This document shows, piece after piece, positions 22,344-35,060 of a stretch of 64,000 nt of DNA. Position 1 is the stretch's first letter. Each line of letters begins with the position of its first letter. Below the pieces are notes generated by a model. The model did no database searches and was not told where the DNA came from. It saw only the letters and a program-made list of their open reading frames with translations. The position numbers were made by a program, and so were the translations under genes. Origin of the DNA: Filosporella fistucella (lineage: Eukaryota; Ascomycota; Leotiomycetes; Helotiales); NCBI GenBank assembly GCA_030077755.1, contig JAQJZZ010000021.1:496001-560000 (forward strand), given 5' to 3'.

Positions 22344-24256
22344 ATGTCGTCCTCAGTATTTTACAAATTCAAGTCCCAAAAGGAACCTTCTCGTGTGGAA
22401 TTCGATGGTACTGGTATCTCTGTCTTTGAACTCAAGCGTGATATCATCATCAAGAGTGGTTTAGGAGATGGAACTGATTTTGATCTGTCAATCTTTAACG
22501 AAGATGGCAAAGAAGGTAAGGGTCTCAAGTCCAGTTAAACTCGTAGATACTGACCTGCATAGAATATGACGATGACACTGCAATTATACCTCGCTCTACG
22601 ACCGTGATTGCCCGCCGCCTACCTGCTATGAAGAGAGGAGCCGGAAGAGCACAAAGATACATGACAGGCAAGATGCCAGTCAATGCAAAGAATTCTTCCC
22701 GCAAGGAACAAGCAAGCAAGGCTGCAAAGGCATCTACCAATAGTATGGCTGCTATGAATAGTGCCATGACCGAGGAGCAGCGCATGGCAGCCATGTTTGC
22801 AGCCCAAAGTGAACAATGGAATGGTCAGCTTGAGGAGATGGGCAAGTAAGTATCATTCTTCCCTGCTGTCTTTGACGCCACTAACATCGCCAGACACACA
22901 AAAGTCCACCATAGTATGGTCAAAAAGACTTCCGATAATGAGCCTCCGTTGGGATATGTTTGCTATCGGTGTGGAGAGAAAGGCCATTGGATCAAGGAGT
23001 GTCCAACAAATGATGACCCAAATTTTGAGAACAAGCCAAGAATAAAAAGGACTACTGGTATTCCAAGATCATTTCTCAAGACTGTGGATAAGCCTACTGC
23101 TCTTGGTGTTGATGGAGATGAAACCAAGCCACCATCTGGTATCATGGTCAATGCTGAGGGTCAATTTGTTATTGCAGAGCCAGATAAGAAATCATGGGAG
23201 AAATTTCAAGAAAAGACAAAATCATCAGCTGCTGCACAAAAGGCTGCCGCTATGGGAGATAAGGAACTACAGGACAGGGGATTGGAGTGTTCGATCGACA
23301 AAAGAATATTCATAGAGCCAATGAAGACTCCATGTTGTGAGAAGACATATTGCAATGATTGCATTACTAACGCGCTCATCGAGAGCGATTTCACTTGTCC
23401 CGGCTGCCAAACAGACGGAGTCTTGATTGACAACCTTGTAGCTGACGATGAAACAACCAAAAAGATCACGGCCTACTTGGAAGAAAAGAATGCAGCAAAG
23501 ATGGCGAAAGAGCGCTCGAAAAGTCCAAGCGTGAAGCCTGAAACCCCTACTCCCGTTGTCGAAGAGAAGAGGAAATCCAAGTCACCAACACCAAATCCAA
23601 CAGAGAAAGCCAAGTCGCCTTCGAACTCATCCGCCAAATCACCTTCTGTTTCGGTTGCAACGCCTACTGAAAAGGCATCAGAGATCCCAAATCCAAATCC
23701 CAAGAAACGCCCAGCTGATGAACTTCTTGATAATCCCAAGATTCCTAAAGGTCCAAAGGCAATGCAGCAACAAGAAGCACAGAAACAAGCTATGTTGCAA
23801 CAACAGCAAATGATGAATGGTATGAATGGTTTCCCAAATATGCCTTTCAATATGCCATCTAATTTCTTCGGCGGTAACGGCTTCAACGGTATGCCAAACA
23901 TGAATATGATGGGTTATGGAATGGGAATGCCAAATGGTATGATGCCAATGAATCCAATGATGATGGGTAACTTTGGTGGATTCCCTAATATGCAAAATAT
24001 GCCCAATATGTATGGTTTCAACGGGATGAACGGAATGGGTATGAATAGCGCTGCGAACGGTGGTGCAAATGGAGGTGTAAATGGAAACATGAATGCTTCT
24101 GGTGCTGCGAATGGATTCCCTAGTCAACAGACTACGGTTTTTGCTGAGCCTTTACCAAATGAAGAGGATAATGCGTATTTCCGCAAGCCGGTAAACCCAC
24201 ATCGTCATCAGGGCCGTCAGAGGAGAGCTAGACCGAGTGATTACAGAGAGTTGTAA
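22344..24256 (+). CDS. mpe1: Mpe1/RBBP6-type cleavage and polyadenylation factor subunit
   Basis: Three exons (22344-22515, 22563-22845, 22894-24256) give 605 residues. Residues 1-75 form the DWNN ubiquitin-like domain (SSVFYKFKSQKEPSRVEFDG, FELKRDII, DLSIFNEDG). A CCHC zinc knuckle follows near residue 175 (CYRCGEKGHWIKEC), with the conserved TTGIPRSFLK after it. A RING/U-box lies near residues 290-335 (CSIDKRIFIEPMKTPCCEKTYCNDC...CPGC). The C-terminal 200 residues are a Lys/Ser/Pro-rich linker and then a Met/Asn/Gly/Phe low-complexity tail. In yeast, Mpe1 is an essential subunit of the polymerase module of the CPF complex and recognises cleavage sites in the nucleus. Domain order and length agree with fungal orthologues. 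Confidence 0.95.
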
Positions 24257-27200
24257 TCCTCTTCTATGTTATCTCATCCCTCTCACATCACATTGTTGTC
24301 AATCATCACCCCATAACGACATCCTTCTTTTTGTTATCAGCAGCATTGCATGGCGTTTACGGATATGGATATGAATATGAGCATGGAGACTCAGGAAGGC
24401 AGTTCTGATATGCATTTGGTGGATATTATGACTGGGCGGCGCTTTGAGATGCTGCTACGGCATACGGAGATACGTAGCTGGATGGATGGCTGCGAGATGG
24501 TATAGGTGCCATGCTTGTTTGTAGTATGGACCTCGTACAGTCTAATAAGAAATAAAATCCCAACCTTGACTTCAATTTTTATTCTTCTTGTGATGTTTTG
24601 CTGCGATGATTTGATTTGATTTGTGATCTGCTATTGATATGTTCTTCTCTACTTTTTTATTACTTCGATGATTTCTACAATCAGAAAACTCACACTTCCA
24701 CGCTCCCTCAATGCTTTAAACTCTTGCTGCTCACCTATTTACATGCCTCCGAAGCCCGAATTCCGATTTCATGACCTTCACTTGTCGAAACTATGCATCC
24801 ATCATTTCAACGGCTGGTTGAATCTGGGACAGCCATAACGATAGAAAAGCTCCGCAGCACAGGGAGCCTCAAATTGCACTTCCTAGGTAGAAATTTATCC
24901 TGTTGTTCTGCACAACCATTCATTTGGCAGAGTATCATTCATATCTCGTATCATTGCATTCACATCAGCCAAACCCATTCTTACACAGCGAGGATATCAG
25001 ATTCCAAAGCTAGCCGTTACAATTGCCCATCGGACTCTACGAGGCTCCGCGAGACTGCTATCTGACAGCTGTCACTCTCTTCACATAATACAGATCTCGA
25101 TTCTCAGCAGGCAGAAATATAAGCGATTTTGACGTGGTGCCTTGTAAATTAAAGTGAGCCAGGTTTGCCGTTACGGCCACGTTGTGTTTCGCCCTGAGCA
25201 GGCTACGTATGTTGTCGTACGCCCTCAACGATAATCTCGAGACCGTCCCATCAAGCTGAATAACTCGCTTGAAGATATCCCCTCATTCACGTTCCCATTC
25301 ACATTCACGTTCACGTTCACATTCACATCCTTATCTCATGCATCTTGTCTCAACATATTTCGAATCGTTGAGGCTGCAAGATAGGGAAAATGTGATTAAG
25401 CATAGCTGCCCATTCAATCCCGAAGTTGTACAGTCATATCCTCCTGTGTGAACGGTGGGGTTGAATATTAGGGATAATGCATGTGAATGATGGGTTGCAC
25501 GGCGTCGTGTTGAGATAGGGAGAATGAGGAGGTGGGGGAAAGCGATGAAGCCTATGTGTAACGAAACACGACGTACGGGATTCACGGAATCAGGAATTGA
25601 TTACCATATTCGAAATCACGAGCGGGATGGAGGCAGAATACTAGTATGTGGGATAATTTTTACCTTTCTCAACGTTTCTTCCTTGATATTTGGAAGGACG
25701 GGATCTGTTCATCCTCCGTCTGTACATGGGAGGGCCTGATTTCCCCAGGTTTTCCCCGGCCCGAATCCATATCTGGGGTAATTCTGACGACTTCTCGAAG
25801 CAGGACGGAAGGATGGTCAAACGACTATGGGAGGAGGCATGACGGGAGGCTCATATATATTGATTGCGAGAGGATAATGAGAGGGCTGGTGAAGCAATCA
25901 ATTCATCCGATGAGAGCTATGGTGTGACAAAGCATGCATCGCATCGTAAACGCAAGCATGTCAAGGGAGGGAGACGCTTCGTGCCGTCGGCATTGTGGAG
26001 AAGGGGAGGGTTTAAAAATAAACAATTCTTGAAAGGTCTGGGGAAGGGCTTCTAGTTGAGAATAGGGTCTTGGAGATGCAGCTGTCATGTACCATCCCGC
26101 CTGAATATATTGGAAATATGATAATATCTCGTATCCGAAGCGGTGGAATGCGATAATTGTTATTGCTTTGGAAACAAGGAGAAATGCCGTCGGGGAGGCA
26201 GCTGAAATGCCGGATGGCTGATCAGTCAATACTTACGCTTCCGGTAGATTTATTGGACGGGATGGGCACAAAATCATGGCCGAGAACGGGTCTGAAGGTA
26301 CGAGCACGATATGTACTCTTCGGCATCAGATACATGTTGCAGCAGTAGCTTTGACGACTTTGCCTTCTTACTGCTTCTTCCCTTGGAGAGGTGCTTTGTC
26401 AGTCTTCGCTGAGCATGACTCTGACGGCTTTCGGTATGGATACGGTACGGTGCGTTGATACGTTGCAGTTGGCAGTCGTAATCCGAAGTCTGAGGTATGG
26501 AAGCGATGATGGATGGTGGTCATCTCGGGTTGGTACTGAATGGTGCCGCGACGGAGGGAGAGGCCCGTTCGTTGCGGTTTCTGATACGAGACGTTGTCAC
26601 TTTGATGATAATGCAAACAAAAAGTGGTCCTTTTGGTGTGAGTTTAGGTGATGTCTTGAATCGTGGAAGTTGAGGAGTGAGTCGTGTACTGTAGATATCA
26701 AGTATCAAGTATCAAGTATCAGACATGCATACTGCAGTAGGGAGAGGATGAATAGTCGAAAAGGGGTGCAGTACAGAGCACAGTATCATGGAACAGAGTG
26801 GAAGAATAGAACAGTAAGTGAGTGGCGGCGACAAGCGAAGAATAGTACCAAACCACAAGAGTCCGGCTGCTTGCGCTCCGGCGGCGAGACGTGGAATTGT
26901 ACTCCGTGCTCCAGGTAAAAGAAAGTACTTGATCCTCTCCGTATTTCGTATTGCCATGTATGGTTTGTACCGATGTACTTCCGGGAATATTATCCAACAT
27001 TGCTGACTTCTTCATTGAGAATGGTGCAATACAGTAGTCCAAAGCCGTGATAAGACAAGACCTTCCCGTTTGGAAAAGGAGGAGGAGTGGACAAGTCAGA
27101 GGAATGTAATGTTTGAGAAGCAATACACCCAAGTCGTATCCATACAAACGAATATCAGCCCCCATCTTTGGCTCTATTGCCAGGTAGGTATCATATCATA

Positions 27201-28982
27201 TCCTCTTCGGACATGGTCCATTCTGCCCAAACGGAATACTCCTATTCTATCACCTCAAAATTCGATAGATTATATCAACCTCCACACCCCCACGAAATTC
27301 CCGTAAGCCTCACCTTCCCCCACTCCCCAAAATCTTGGAAGTCTCAGACACTTTTGGAAGCTCTGGAAACGGACAATGGCGAAACATGCTTCTGGCCAGA
27401 AGAGCCAAGCCGAAACTCTCACCCCACGTATTATCATTCAACCGTCCTGGACAGTCAGTACAGTAGCTGATGCACCATCATTGATATTGGTTCATCCAAC
27501 TTGACTATTGCTAAGACAGCACCAATACGATGATCTTGCTTTGAACTCATTCCTGCTTGCTGCCTGCTAAGTTGTAAGTTTTGATGCTGGCTTCCTTCCT
27601 CACCGCTTCATTTTGTCCTTCCAAGGCAAAGCGTCTTTCGTGCCGGGTTGACTTCCTATCCTATCGCGAGCTCAATGCATGTTGTATCGCTGGGAATCTG
27701 AGCGATTGAAAAGTGATGTGGCATATTGATAGCCAGGGGATGCGGAATCTCAGCCGGCCCCAGATTTTCTTCTCTCTTCATCCACAGTCCCCTTGACCTT
27801 GGACCGACCTTGAAATTATCATGTCTGTCCATGTCCAAGTTCTCTCTCCCTTCAACCTTGTGTTGGCTAGTATGTCTACCCATCAACCGGATCCATGTCT
27901 CGAACACTTTGCTCAACCGGGACGGACACACACACGCATCCCCAACTCAATACCAACCCAACCCCACGAAATACTGGATCCCCCATGCAAGGTAGGGCTG
28001 CGTGAGCTTGCATTCCTTTGTGCTCCGAATGGAGGAATTCTACCGTTGGTGTTCTGTTACTCGGGGCTTGCATTTTGATTGCATACTCGGTAAGGAAGGC
28101 AGTATACTGATAATCAGGAATATCGATTCAGCTCAAAGCTTACAGCTCTCCTGGTGAGAATGAGGCTTGCTTCTGACTCTTTCTGATTTGGCTCTTCGAT
28201 GATCTGCTCGATTTTCCTCTTGAAATCCCGGCCGCACATTCATACCGTACTACTACTTCCTAATGACTTGGTGCACTTTCGAAGTCCCAAACCTAAATCA
28301 GAGGAGGTAGATTCCGGGGCATTCGGGTACTTTTCGAGCGAGATTACAGTGCATGGCTTTGAGCCATGCGCTGCTATGCCTGTTCCCTCCCTTCCCATCT
28401 TCCCCCTTCCCCGACCCCATGCATACTAGTATTCGACCTTCCCCCAGTTATGGAACATTCTTGGGCTCGACTGGGATAGTTAGTGTAAGACCGCCAGACT
28501 GCAAGTGTCTTTCTTGACCGAGGCGGCTGTCCGGAGTAGGAGGGATGAGTTGTCTTACTTTTTTTGTGTGGAGGACGGGGACGGGGATGAAGGTTCTGGC
28601 TGACGGGTAAGTGGAGGGAGGGATTAAGATTGTGCGCAAGAAAAGAATAAATATCGTGGGCGGATCCCGTTTGACTTCCCTTTGCTTCTTTTGTTGGTTT
28701 GCATCTACCGAGCTTTTATTTAAAGACGTCGTTGTAACCAACATTTACTGTGCCAGATCCTCCAGATATTTTCGTCTTTCAGCCTCGCACCTTACAATAC
28801 ACTTCACGATCCTTCCAAGTACCCCTTGACTTTCAGTGAGTAACATGTTGCATTCAGCTTGTGTATCCTTTTACATATAACATCCAGCTAACTTTCTCAA
28901 GCTATCGTTCTGAAATTCCGAGAATAATACCACGCAACCGAAACCTCTTTACAACTTCAAGAATATCCTCCACGCCTTCACA
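24257..28982. other. Long intergenic region
   Basis: No supported gene. The first 300 bp is the mpe1 3' flank. It holds a TTCACA/TTCACG hexamer array (25284-25330) and an ATCAAGT run (26696-26720). Frames are under 100 codons, mostly without ATG or splice partners. Some segments near 27.2-28.4 kb are pyrimidine-rich and promoter-like. The right end is the presumptive leader of the small ORF at 28983. Confidence 0.5.
25284..25330 (+). repeat. Hexamer microsatellite (TTCACR)n
   Basis: About eight near-perfect copies of CATTCA/CGTTCA-type hexamers in a row. Confidence 0.8.
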
Positions 28983-29234
28983 ATGCCTTCTCAATCACCA
29001 ACACCCATCGCCGTCCCTGTCCCACGTCGTCGTTCCCCCCTTCTCTCAAATGCGAATTTCGGACGAGACATCTCCCTCTGTCTATCTACAACTCTGAACT
29101 CAAAGGCACAATCGCCATATACATTCGTCACAAGAAATAACGAGAACGACTACTCTCCTCCCGCGCCCCCTCCACCAAGTCCCGTAAACTTTCCTATGGA
29201 AAGCTGGAGCACTGCCTGCTCAGTCCGCAGATAA
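28983..29234 (+). CDS. Small Pro-rich protein, tentative
   Basis: An 83-residue frame starts at an ATG in good context (TTCACAATGCC). It begins MPSQSPTPIAVPVPRRRSPL, continues with GRDISLCLSTTL, and has a proline run (PPAPPPPSP) before the end. Upstream there is a TTTATTTAAA box at 28714, a CT-rich stretch and a plausible leader intron (GTGAGT near 28836, CTAACTTTCTCAAG near 28890). That is the architecture of a well-expressed fungal gene. No homologue is recognised and no signal peptide is present. It could also be an unrelated frame in a non-coding transcript. Confidence 0.4.
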   Translation: MPSQSPTPIAVPVPRRRSPLLSNANFGRDISLCLSTTLNSKAQSPYTFVTRNNENDYSPPAPPPPSPVNFPMESWSTACSVRR

Positions 29235-31195
29235 CCAACTCTTGAACCGGATCAGATGGAAGAGGGAGATGGATGTACATGTATAAGAGGAAGGCTACTC
29301 TATGTGATCTCGAATCACATCGCCTTCGACGACAAGGAGAATCTCTAGCCACTCATCTCCTTCCCGACAATGGACAGGCAATAGGAAGGTGGACATTACA
29401 CATTGGAATGATAGTCGCTCGCGCGCACACGGGGTTTAGGCGTTCAAAAATTGGGATCTGGTTTACTTGATTTACCTTCTATTCTTTATTTTCTGCCGGC
29501 GTCAGATTTGGAGATGCTTGGTATTTGAGCGAGACCGAGCGAGGGATATCTTTCATGCATGGTTGTGTTTTATTTTAGCCTTTTTTGGAGTGTAAGGGAT
29601 AGGGCATGGCGTGGTGTTCTTGTTTGGAATAGCATGTATGTTATCGTGAATGAAGATATTGACCTACAACTGCTATGTTTCTGCTTTCCTCAAGTAAGTA
29701 AATGATTTTTCCATAACTGGACGATTCGTATCAGTCATTGATTCAGAACTTTACTTTCTACGCCATTATCCTATCCATTCAAACTTTCAAATTTCATTTC
29801 AGAATGTCTCATATCAACACAGACACCGCAACCCAACTCAGCTTAACCCACTTCGATCTCCAGAACCCCCAAAGTACCACAGCAAAAAAAAGCAATTCTA
29901 AATGCCGGTACTCACCCCATACAATCCCACCATTCCCAATAAAGCACACCACTTACCTCATTCCCTAACCTTATCTCTAATCGCCCTTTTTTTCCAAAAA
30001 GCAAAAAAGACCAAATTGCAAAAAATGTTAAAAATCCAAAAAGTCAAAGATCAAACTCAACGGATCTTGCCTCGCTTGCACATCACAGAGTTCGCACAAT
30101 ACTACCTTGAAATTAAGACTACGAAATAAATCAGGCAACTTCCTGCACGCCGTTTACTGGGAATGCGGGGTGCTGGTTCCGGTGCAAAGTATAGGTAAGT
30201 TAAATGTGGAGCGGAAAATCAGGGGCGTCGCTTTTCCTTTGCGTTTATGCACCCCGGAAACGAGGTTTTGTGTGCCGGTTGGCTGGTGCAAGGTTGGAGA
30301 CGAGATGTGAGTTTTTTTTTGTTCTTTTGGTGAGGAGGATGGGAAGGGATGATTGGAGGTTATGTATGATGTTGTATTATATTAGGGCTGGGTTTTGGGC
30401 GAGGAAAGGGATATGATATGGTTGGGTAGATAAGGTAGGTATAGATGTATAGTGCCTAGATGGGAGGTAAGATATTGAAGGAGTGGGTGATAAGATAAGA
30501 TGTTGGGGAGTATTATAATAGTGAGGAATTTAATAGATATGCAGTGCCAGAGAATGGAATAATGATCAGGGTATAGTTACACCATATCCATTATTCCTAC
30601 TCAACACTATGCAACACATCATACAATCATCCCCAGCAAATAATACTCCGTATAACCATCCATATTTCTCACAGTCATACATTCCTCCCTCCATGGATTC
30701 CTCCCTCCAGCTCGCGTGCTCACCTACCATGTTCAACCACCATCCTTATAGCTGCTCAATGCTTGCCTTACCTGCATGAACTGCATTTTCCTCCCGTGGA
30801 CTGATAGGAAAGATATCCGTGTATGCATGAGCTGAAATGGAGTGCATTTGCAGCCTGCGTGGAGAATGTGGAGGTGGAGTGATATTTGCGTGGAAAGGTT
30901 TGATGCAGACGCACCTTGGCTATAGGCTAAAAGTTGAGCAGGAGCTAGAGCTGGCGCTGGAGCTGGAGCTCAGCTCTTGGGGTGAGAAATGCCGAGGTAT
31001 GATGGGATGATGGCAATGTGGGGAGCTTGGGATGGGATCGTAGATAGCCGATGCATATGGATATGTAGATGGATAACTTCATGCTAATGGTAGATATATT
31101 GTTCTTCCATTCTATCTGATCTGCTGCATTTCATGTTCCTCTGAGTTGTCGTGTCTCTAGTACCGGGTTACTTGGGATAAGGAATAGTGTTCAAG
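29235..31195. other. Intergenic, possible fragments
   Basis: A frame from ATG 29804 (MSHINTDTATQLSLTHFDL) and a frame at 30040-30310 rich in Cys and Arg might be exons of one gene, but I could not join them with a phase-correct intron. A GAGCTG/GCGCTG hexamer run lies at 30939-30975. Nothing else is supported. Confidence 0.35.
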
Positions 31196-32398
31196 ATGCC
31201 AACCCCAAAGGATGAGATTGTACTCTTCCAGTACACATTTTCTCCTTATGCTAGGAGGTTCGTACCTTTCCTTTCTCCGAATAGCTTCTTCTTGCTCTGG
31301 TACGGACAATTGCTGACGTGTCTGGTACAGAGTAGTATGGTATCTCAACCTCCGCAAGATTCCGTATACACAATGTGTTCGTCTCCCTCTCATCCAACTT
31401 CATCTACTAACAATCACCAGCTCCAACCAGCTACCCTCCCTCGCCCCGATCTCTCCCTCCTCTCCCTCTCCTACCGCCGCATTCCATTCCTCTCAATCGG
31501 CCGTTCAATCTACTGCGACACCCGCCTAATCCTCCGCGTCCTAAATAATCTCTACCCTCCCTCCTCTCAACACCCCGCTCTCCCCGCCAATCCGCCCATC
31601 GACCACCTCTTCGAGCACTGGGCAACCACCGAACTTTTCGGTACAGCTGGTAGATTGATACCCATTCAGACGCCGGCTATCCAAGACGAGAAGTTCAGAA
31701 AAGATAGAGAGGATTATTCGGGTCGCAGCTGGAGTTTGGAGGCTGTGGAGAGGGGACGACCAGAGGCGCTGGTGGCGATGAAAGAGGCGTTTGCGAGGAT
31801 TGAGGAGTGGTTGGCTGATGGGAGGGAGTGGATTGGGGGAACGGAGAGGTTGGGGATGAGTGATATTGAAGGTTTGTTTTCCTCTCTCTCTCTCTAATAT
31901 CGGATTTATATCTTCATTTTTGCAAAGAGGATAAACGAGAATATTCTAACTAACACACCATCAGCTGCATGGCCCTTCTCCTGGCTCCGCACACTCAAAG
32001 GTGCCCTCCCACCCGAATTCATCTCCTCCGCCCAATATCCTCTTACATTCAGCTACCTCGACCGTTTCGACGCCGTTATCTTCTCTGCTCGCTCCTCGGT
32101 CCCTAAACCCCGCTCTGTGAAGATCGAAGAAGTACTTGAGATGATAAAGAAGGGCTCCTATATGGAAGATGAATCCCAAGCAGGGGTGAAGAATGATCCA
32201 CTTGGATTACAGAAGGGAGAGATGGTGGAGGTATGGCCAACTGATAGTGGGTTTATGCATAAGGATCGGGGAAGGATTTGGAAATTAGATGGGGATGAGA
32301 TTGTGATTGAGGGGACGACGAAGGGAGGGGAGGGTAGGAGAGTACATTTCCCCAGGAAGGGGTTCAGGATTCGGAGGGTTGAGGGAGGGAAGTTGTGA
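31196..32398 (+). CDS. Glutathione S-transferase-like protein
   Basis: Four exons (31196-31257, 31331-31376, 31421-31871, 31965-32398) give 330 residues. The N-terminus is a thioredoxin-fold GST domain: IVLFQYTFSPYARRVVWYLN, IPYTQCLQPATLPRPDL, then RRIPFLSIGRSIYCDTRLI, where the Ser/Asp-containing turn corresponds to the glutathione site. The C-terminal part is helical (ALVAMKEAFARIEEWL, SDIEAAWPFSWL) as in the GST C-terminal domain, followed by an unusual beta-rich extension of about 90 residues (QKGEMVEVWPTDSG...GRIWKLDGDEIVIEG...). Two introns use GTTCGT donors. The substrate is unknown; a role in detoxification or another glutathione-dependent reaction is a family-level inference. Confidence 0.92.
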
Positions 32399-32849
32399 GG
32401 TTGGAGGTGGATGGCAAAACCGAGGTAGGTATATCTTGTGAATATATCTTCAGGTTGCCTGTTATTGTATTTATTCATTATGTATCACAGTACCTCGCAG
32501 GTTTCAGATCAAAAATTCTTCCATTCAAAGTTTGAATCAACAAGTCAAAAATTCCTCGTCACCCACCATTCTTCCTCCTTCCTCCAAAGAACTTCATTTC
32601 TCACCTCTATCTACTCCACCATCATGCATACAACCTCCCATCCACCCCGACTTTTACCCATCTCTATCTCCTACCTCTTCCTCGAGTCCAAAAAGCAAAT
32701 CAAATACAAGAATATAGTTCTCTATCTATTCAGCTTTCTAAAATAAAATAAAAGTTGTAAATGCTCCTTCAACCTTTATTTACAAAACATTTCTCACTGA
32801 AGAAAAAAAGGTTCATCTTCAAATCAACAACACAGAGAAAAAAAACCCC
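32399..32849. other. Intergenic between GST-like gene and tRNA
   Basis: GST 3' flank; A/C-rich, nothing else seen. It contains a second A-run (32838-32845) that could serve as a backup Pol III terminator for the minus-strand tRNA. Confidence 0.6.
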
Positions 32850-32855
32850 AAAAAA
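32850..32855 (-). terminator. Pol III terminator of tRNA-Phe
   Basis: Six Ts on the minus strand begin 12 nt after the tRNA 3' end; an eight-T run follows a few bases on. Confidence 0.75.
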
Positions 32856-32866
32856 GAATTACACGT

Positions 32867-32957
32867 TGCGGCTTCTCGGGATCGAACCGAGTACCTCCAG
32901 ATTTCTAAACCGAAGTTTCTCTTCAGTCTGGCGCTCTCCCAAGTGAGCTAAAGCCGC
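32867..32957 (-). tRNA. tRNA-Phe (GAA) with an 18-nt intron
   Basis: The acceptor stem GCGGCTT pairs perfectly with AAGCCGC and the discriminator is A. The D-arm (TAGCTCACTTGGGAGAGC) supplies the A box, and GGTTCGATCCC in the T-arm supplies the B box. The anticodon arm CCAGACTGAAG is split from ATCTGG by an 18-nt intron one base 3' to the anticodon. The intron contains TTC, which can pair with the GAA anticodon as in yeast tRNA-Phe precursors. The mature length is 73 nt without CCA. Confidence 0.97.
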
Positions 32958-34539
32958 TTGTATGATTCCTGAGGTATTTTTGTTTATGTATAAGGTTAGG
33001 AAATGGAAGGGAGGGGAGGTGGGGATGCGGGGTGTTTAGTGGCATATTGGATGGGTAGATGTGGTGAAGGGAGGGGTTTTTGATTTATGCTCAGGATGCA
33101 GGTTGGATTTCTTTGTGTGATGGGTTATTTTGCAATGTTGCGGTGGGTGGAGGGATATTTTTGTTGATTAAAAACAGTGACCTCGTAAGGACGGAGGTAG
33201 GTATGAATGCTGGATTTCTTGGGTGAGCATAGGTAGGGTGGTTTGGTGTCAGGAAACAATGTGAGGTATGCTTGAACAGAGGTGCATACAGCGCAAGTTT
33301 ACCAAGACCAGATCAATATGTTAGCAAAGCAGATGAGAGTTTTACTCTGCGGGTGCGAGCAGCTGGGTAGCATGAGGTATGTCTAGGTGTGTGAGATTCT
33401 CTGCCAACTCATTGACTTCTGGGCACACAGGATTGAAGTATCCTCCTCATGCTACGTACAAGCTTCTAGTGGGTCCTTTCCCTCTTCCTCAATCCCTTAG
33501 CCTGGATATCGATAACCTATCTCCTGTCAGACATTGAACTCCGTATTGTTTACTATGTGAGACGTATGTAGTAAGTGTCTCTCGAGCAATATCCTTCATT
33601 GAAGTCCTAACCTTGAGCTTGAATTGTATTTCGGTAACTCTCATATGAGCGTTTCCCATCCTACACCCTCTCATAAGATTGAGAAGCTAGAATGTACCTC
33701 ACGCCTCCTCGAAACCTGGGCCAGTTTTTCAGCGACCACCTCTTCCCACTTCAACGAACAGCTCCCAACGCATTTATTTTGTTCATCCGGATGAACGACT
33801 CAGGCTCTTCACTCCTTTGATCCGAATTCCTAGCTAGATGTTGGTTGTATAAAACTGGAAACTTCACACTATATATGGAGCTTTAATTTTCACACTCTGT
33901 CGGAGTTGAAACCTTGGAGGAACGGTATGTAGGTATACGTCATTAATGGCAGTCATTTGAGGATAACTAAGAGGAAAGATTCTGAGAAGGTAGATTTGCA
34001 AGAAAAGTATGAAATAGTGTGAGTAAATGATTCGTAGGAGGTTGGTAGCTGGTACCTGAATTTTCGGAAACGAAATTGAAGGCATTTCATGTAGCCACTT
34101 GGGTAGATCTAGATTTGAGAAACCTGCAAGATGAATTACATCAGTAACCATCTTCCATATTGTTCAATCGAGAATAGGAGATAGCTTTGGTACGTTCCGA
34201 AAGTTCCCTTGCTCTTGCGTCGAGAAAAAAGGAAGGGCGAGTTTTCAACTCTGGCATCGTGATTTTGGATATCAGTTTTCTGATATTGACTAGGTCGGTT
34301 GGGATATCTTATTAATATCGCATACATTTGACCCCCGAAGAAGTTGGGAGAGAGCTGGTGTGTTCTCTACAACGAAGAATAACTCCTTCTTGTTCATCTC
34401 CTCCATCCAGCCTTGTAAATGTATGCAGAGAGGGAACATACGCTCATCATCCGATTGGTCCATCTATTTGACTCGAAGCTCGTGAATGAATACAAAAGAT
34501 ATGAATACTTTTCATGTAATTTACTAAGCTAGAAAGTGA

Positions 34540-35060
34540 ATGGGGTAGAGATGGTAAGGCTGAGAAAACTCATGGGTGGTTAGGTGTGGAGAAAGGAGGC
34601 AATTTTGAGGCTAACTTTATTCAGTCGTGGCATAGAATCGAGAGGTGGAGGGGGGTGGGAAAGGAGGAGTAGAGGAGGAGATTGTAAGGCTGAAGACGTC
34701 ATGGATGTAAAGACATCTTATCAGATCCACTGCTAGAGACCAGTGAGGGGACTGTGTAAGGTATATATTGCCTTTCTCCTGTGGTAGAGAAAAACTAGAG
34801 AGGGTAGAGAACTTGTCATAGCCAGGGAATTGGTAGGATTGAAAGACGTCATGGATCTTACCATCTTATCAGATTTGAGGTGGAAGCTGGTGATGGGAAC
34901 GGGTGAAGTTAATCTCTGTACGAAGTGATTGGAAGGAGGTACTGGAACTTTAGCTGAAGAAGGAAAGAATTATTTAGCTGGTCGGTGGATCAATGATAGG
35001 AGTCTAGAAGCTTGACAGGTCGGGATGAAGTCATGCACTTTGTGACAGGTTTGAAAGGTG
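34540..35060. repeat. Degenerate ~150-bp tandem repeat
   Basis: AAGACGTCATGGAT followed by CATCTTATCAGAT occurs at 34693-34726 and 34843-34874, 148-150 bp apart. Weaker copies surround it (GAAAACTCATGGGTGG near 34564; GAAGTCATGCACTTTGTGACAGG near 35026). Intervening AGGTGGA...GGTGATGGG blocks also align. Confidence 0.5.

Noticed and set aside
29804..30310. Possible two-exon gene with a Cys/Arg-rich second exon
   Set aside because: No donor/acceptor pair that I could find joins the two frames in phase.
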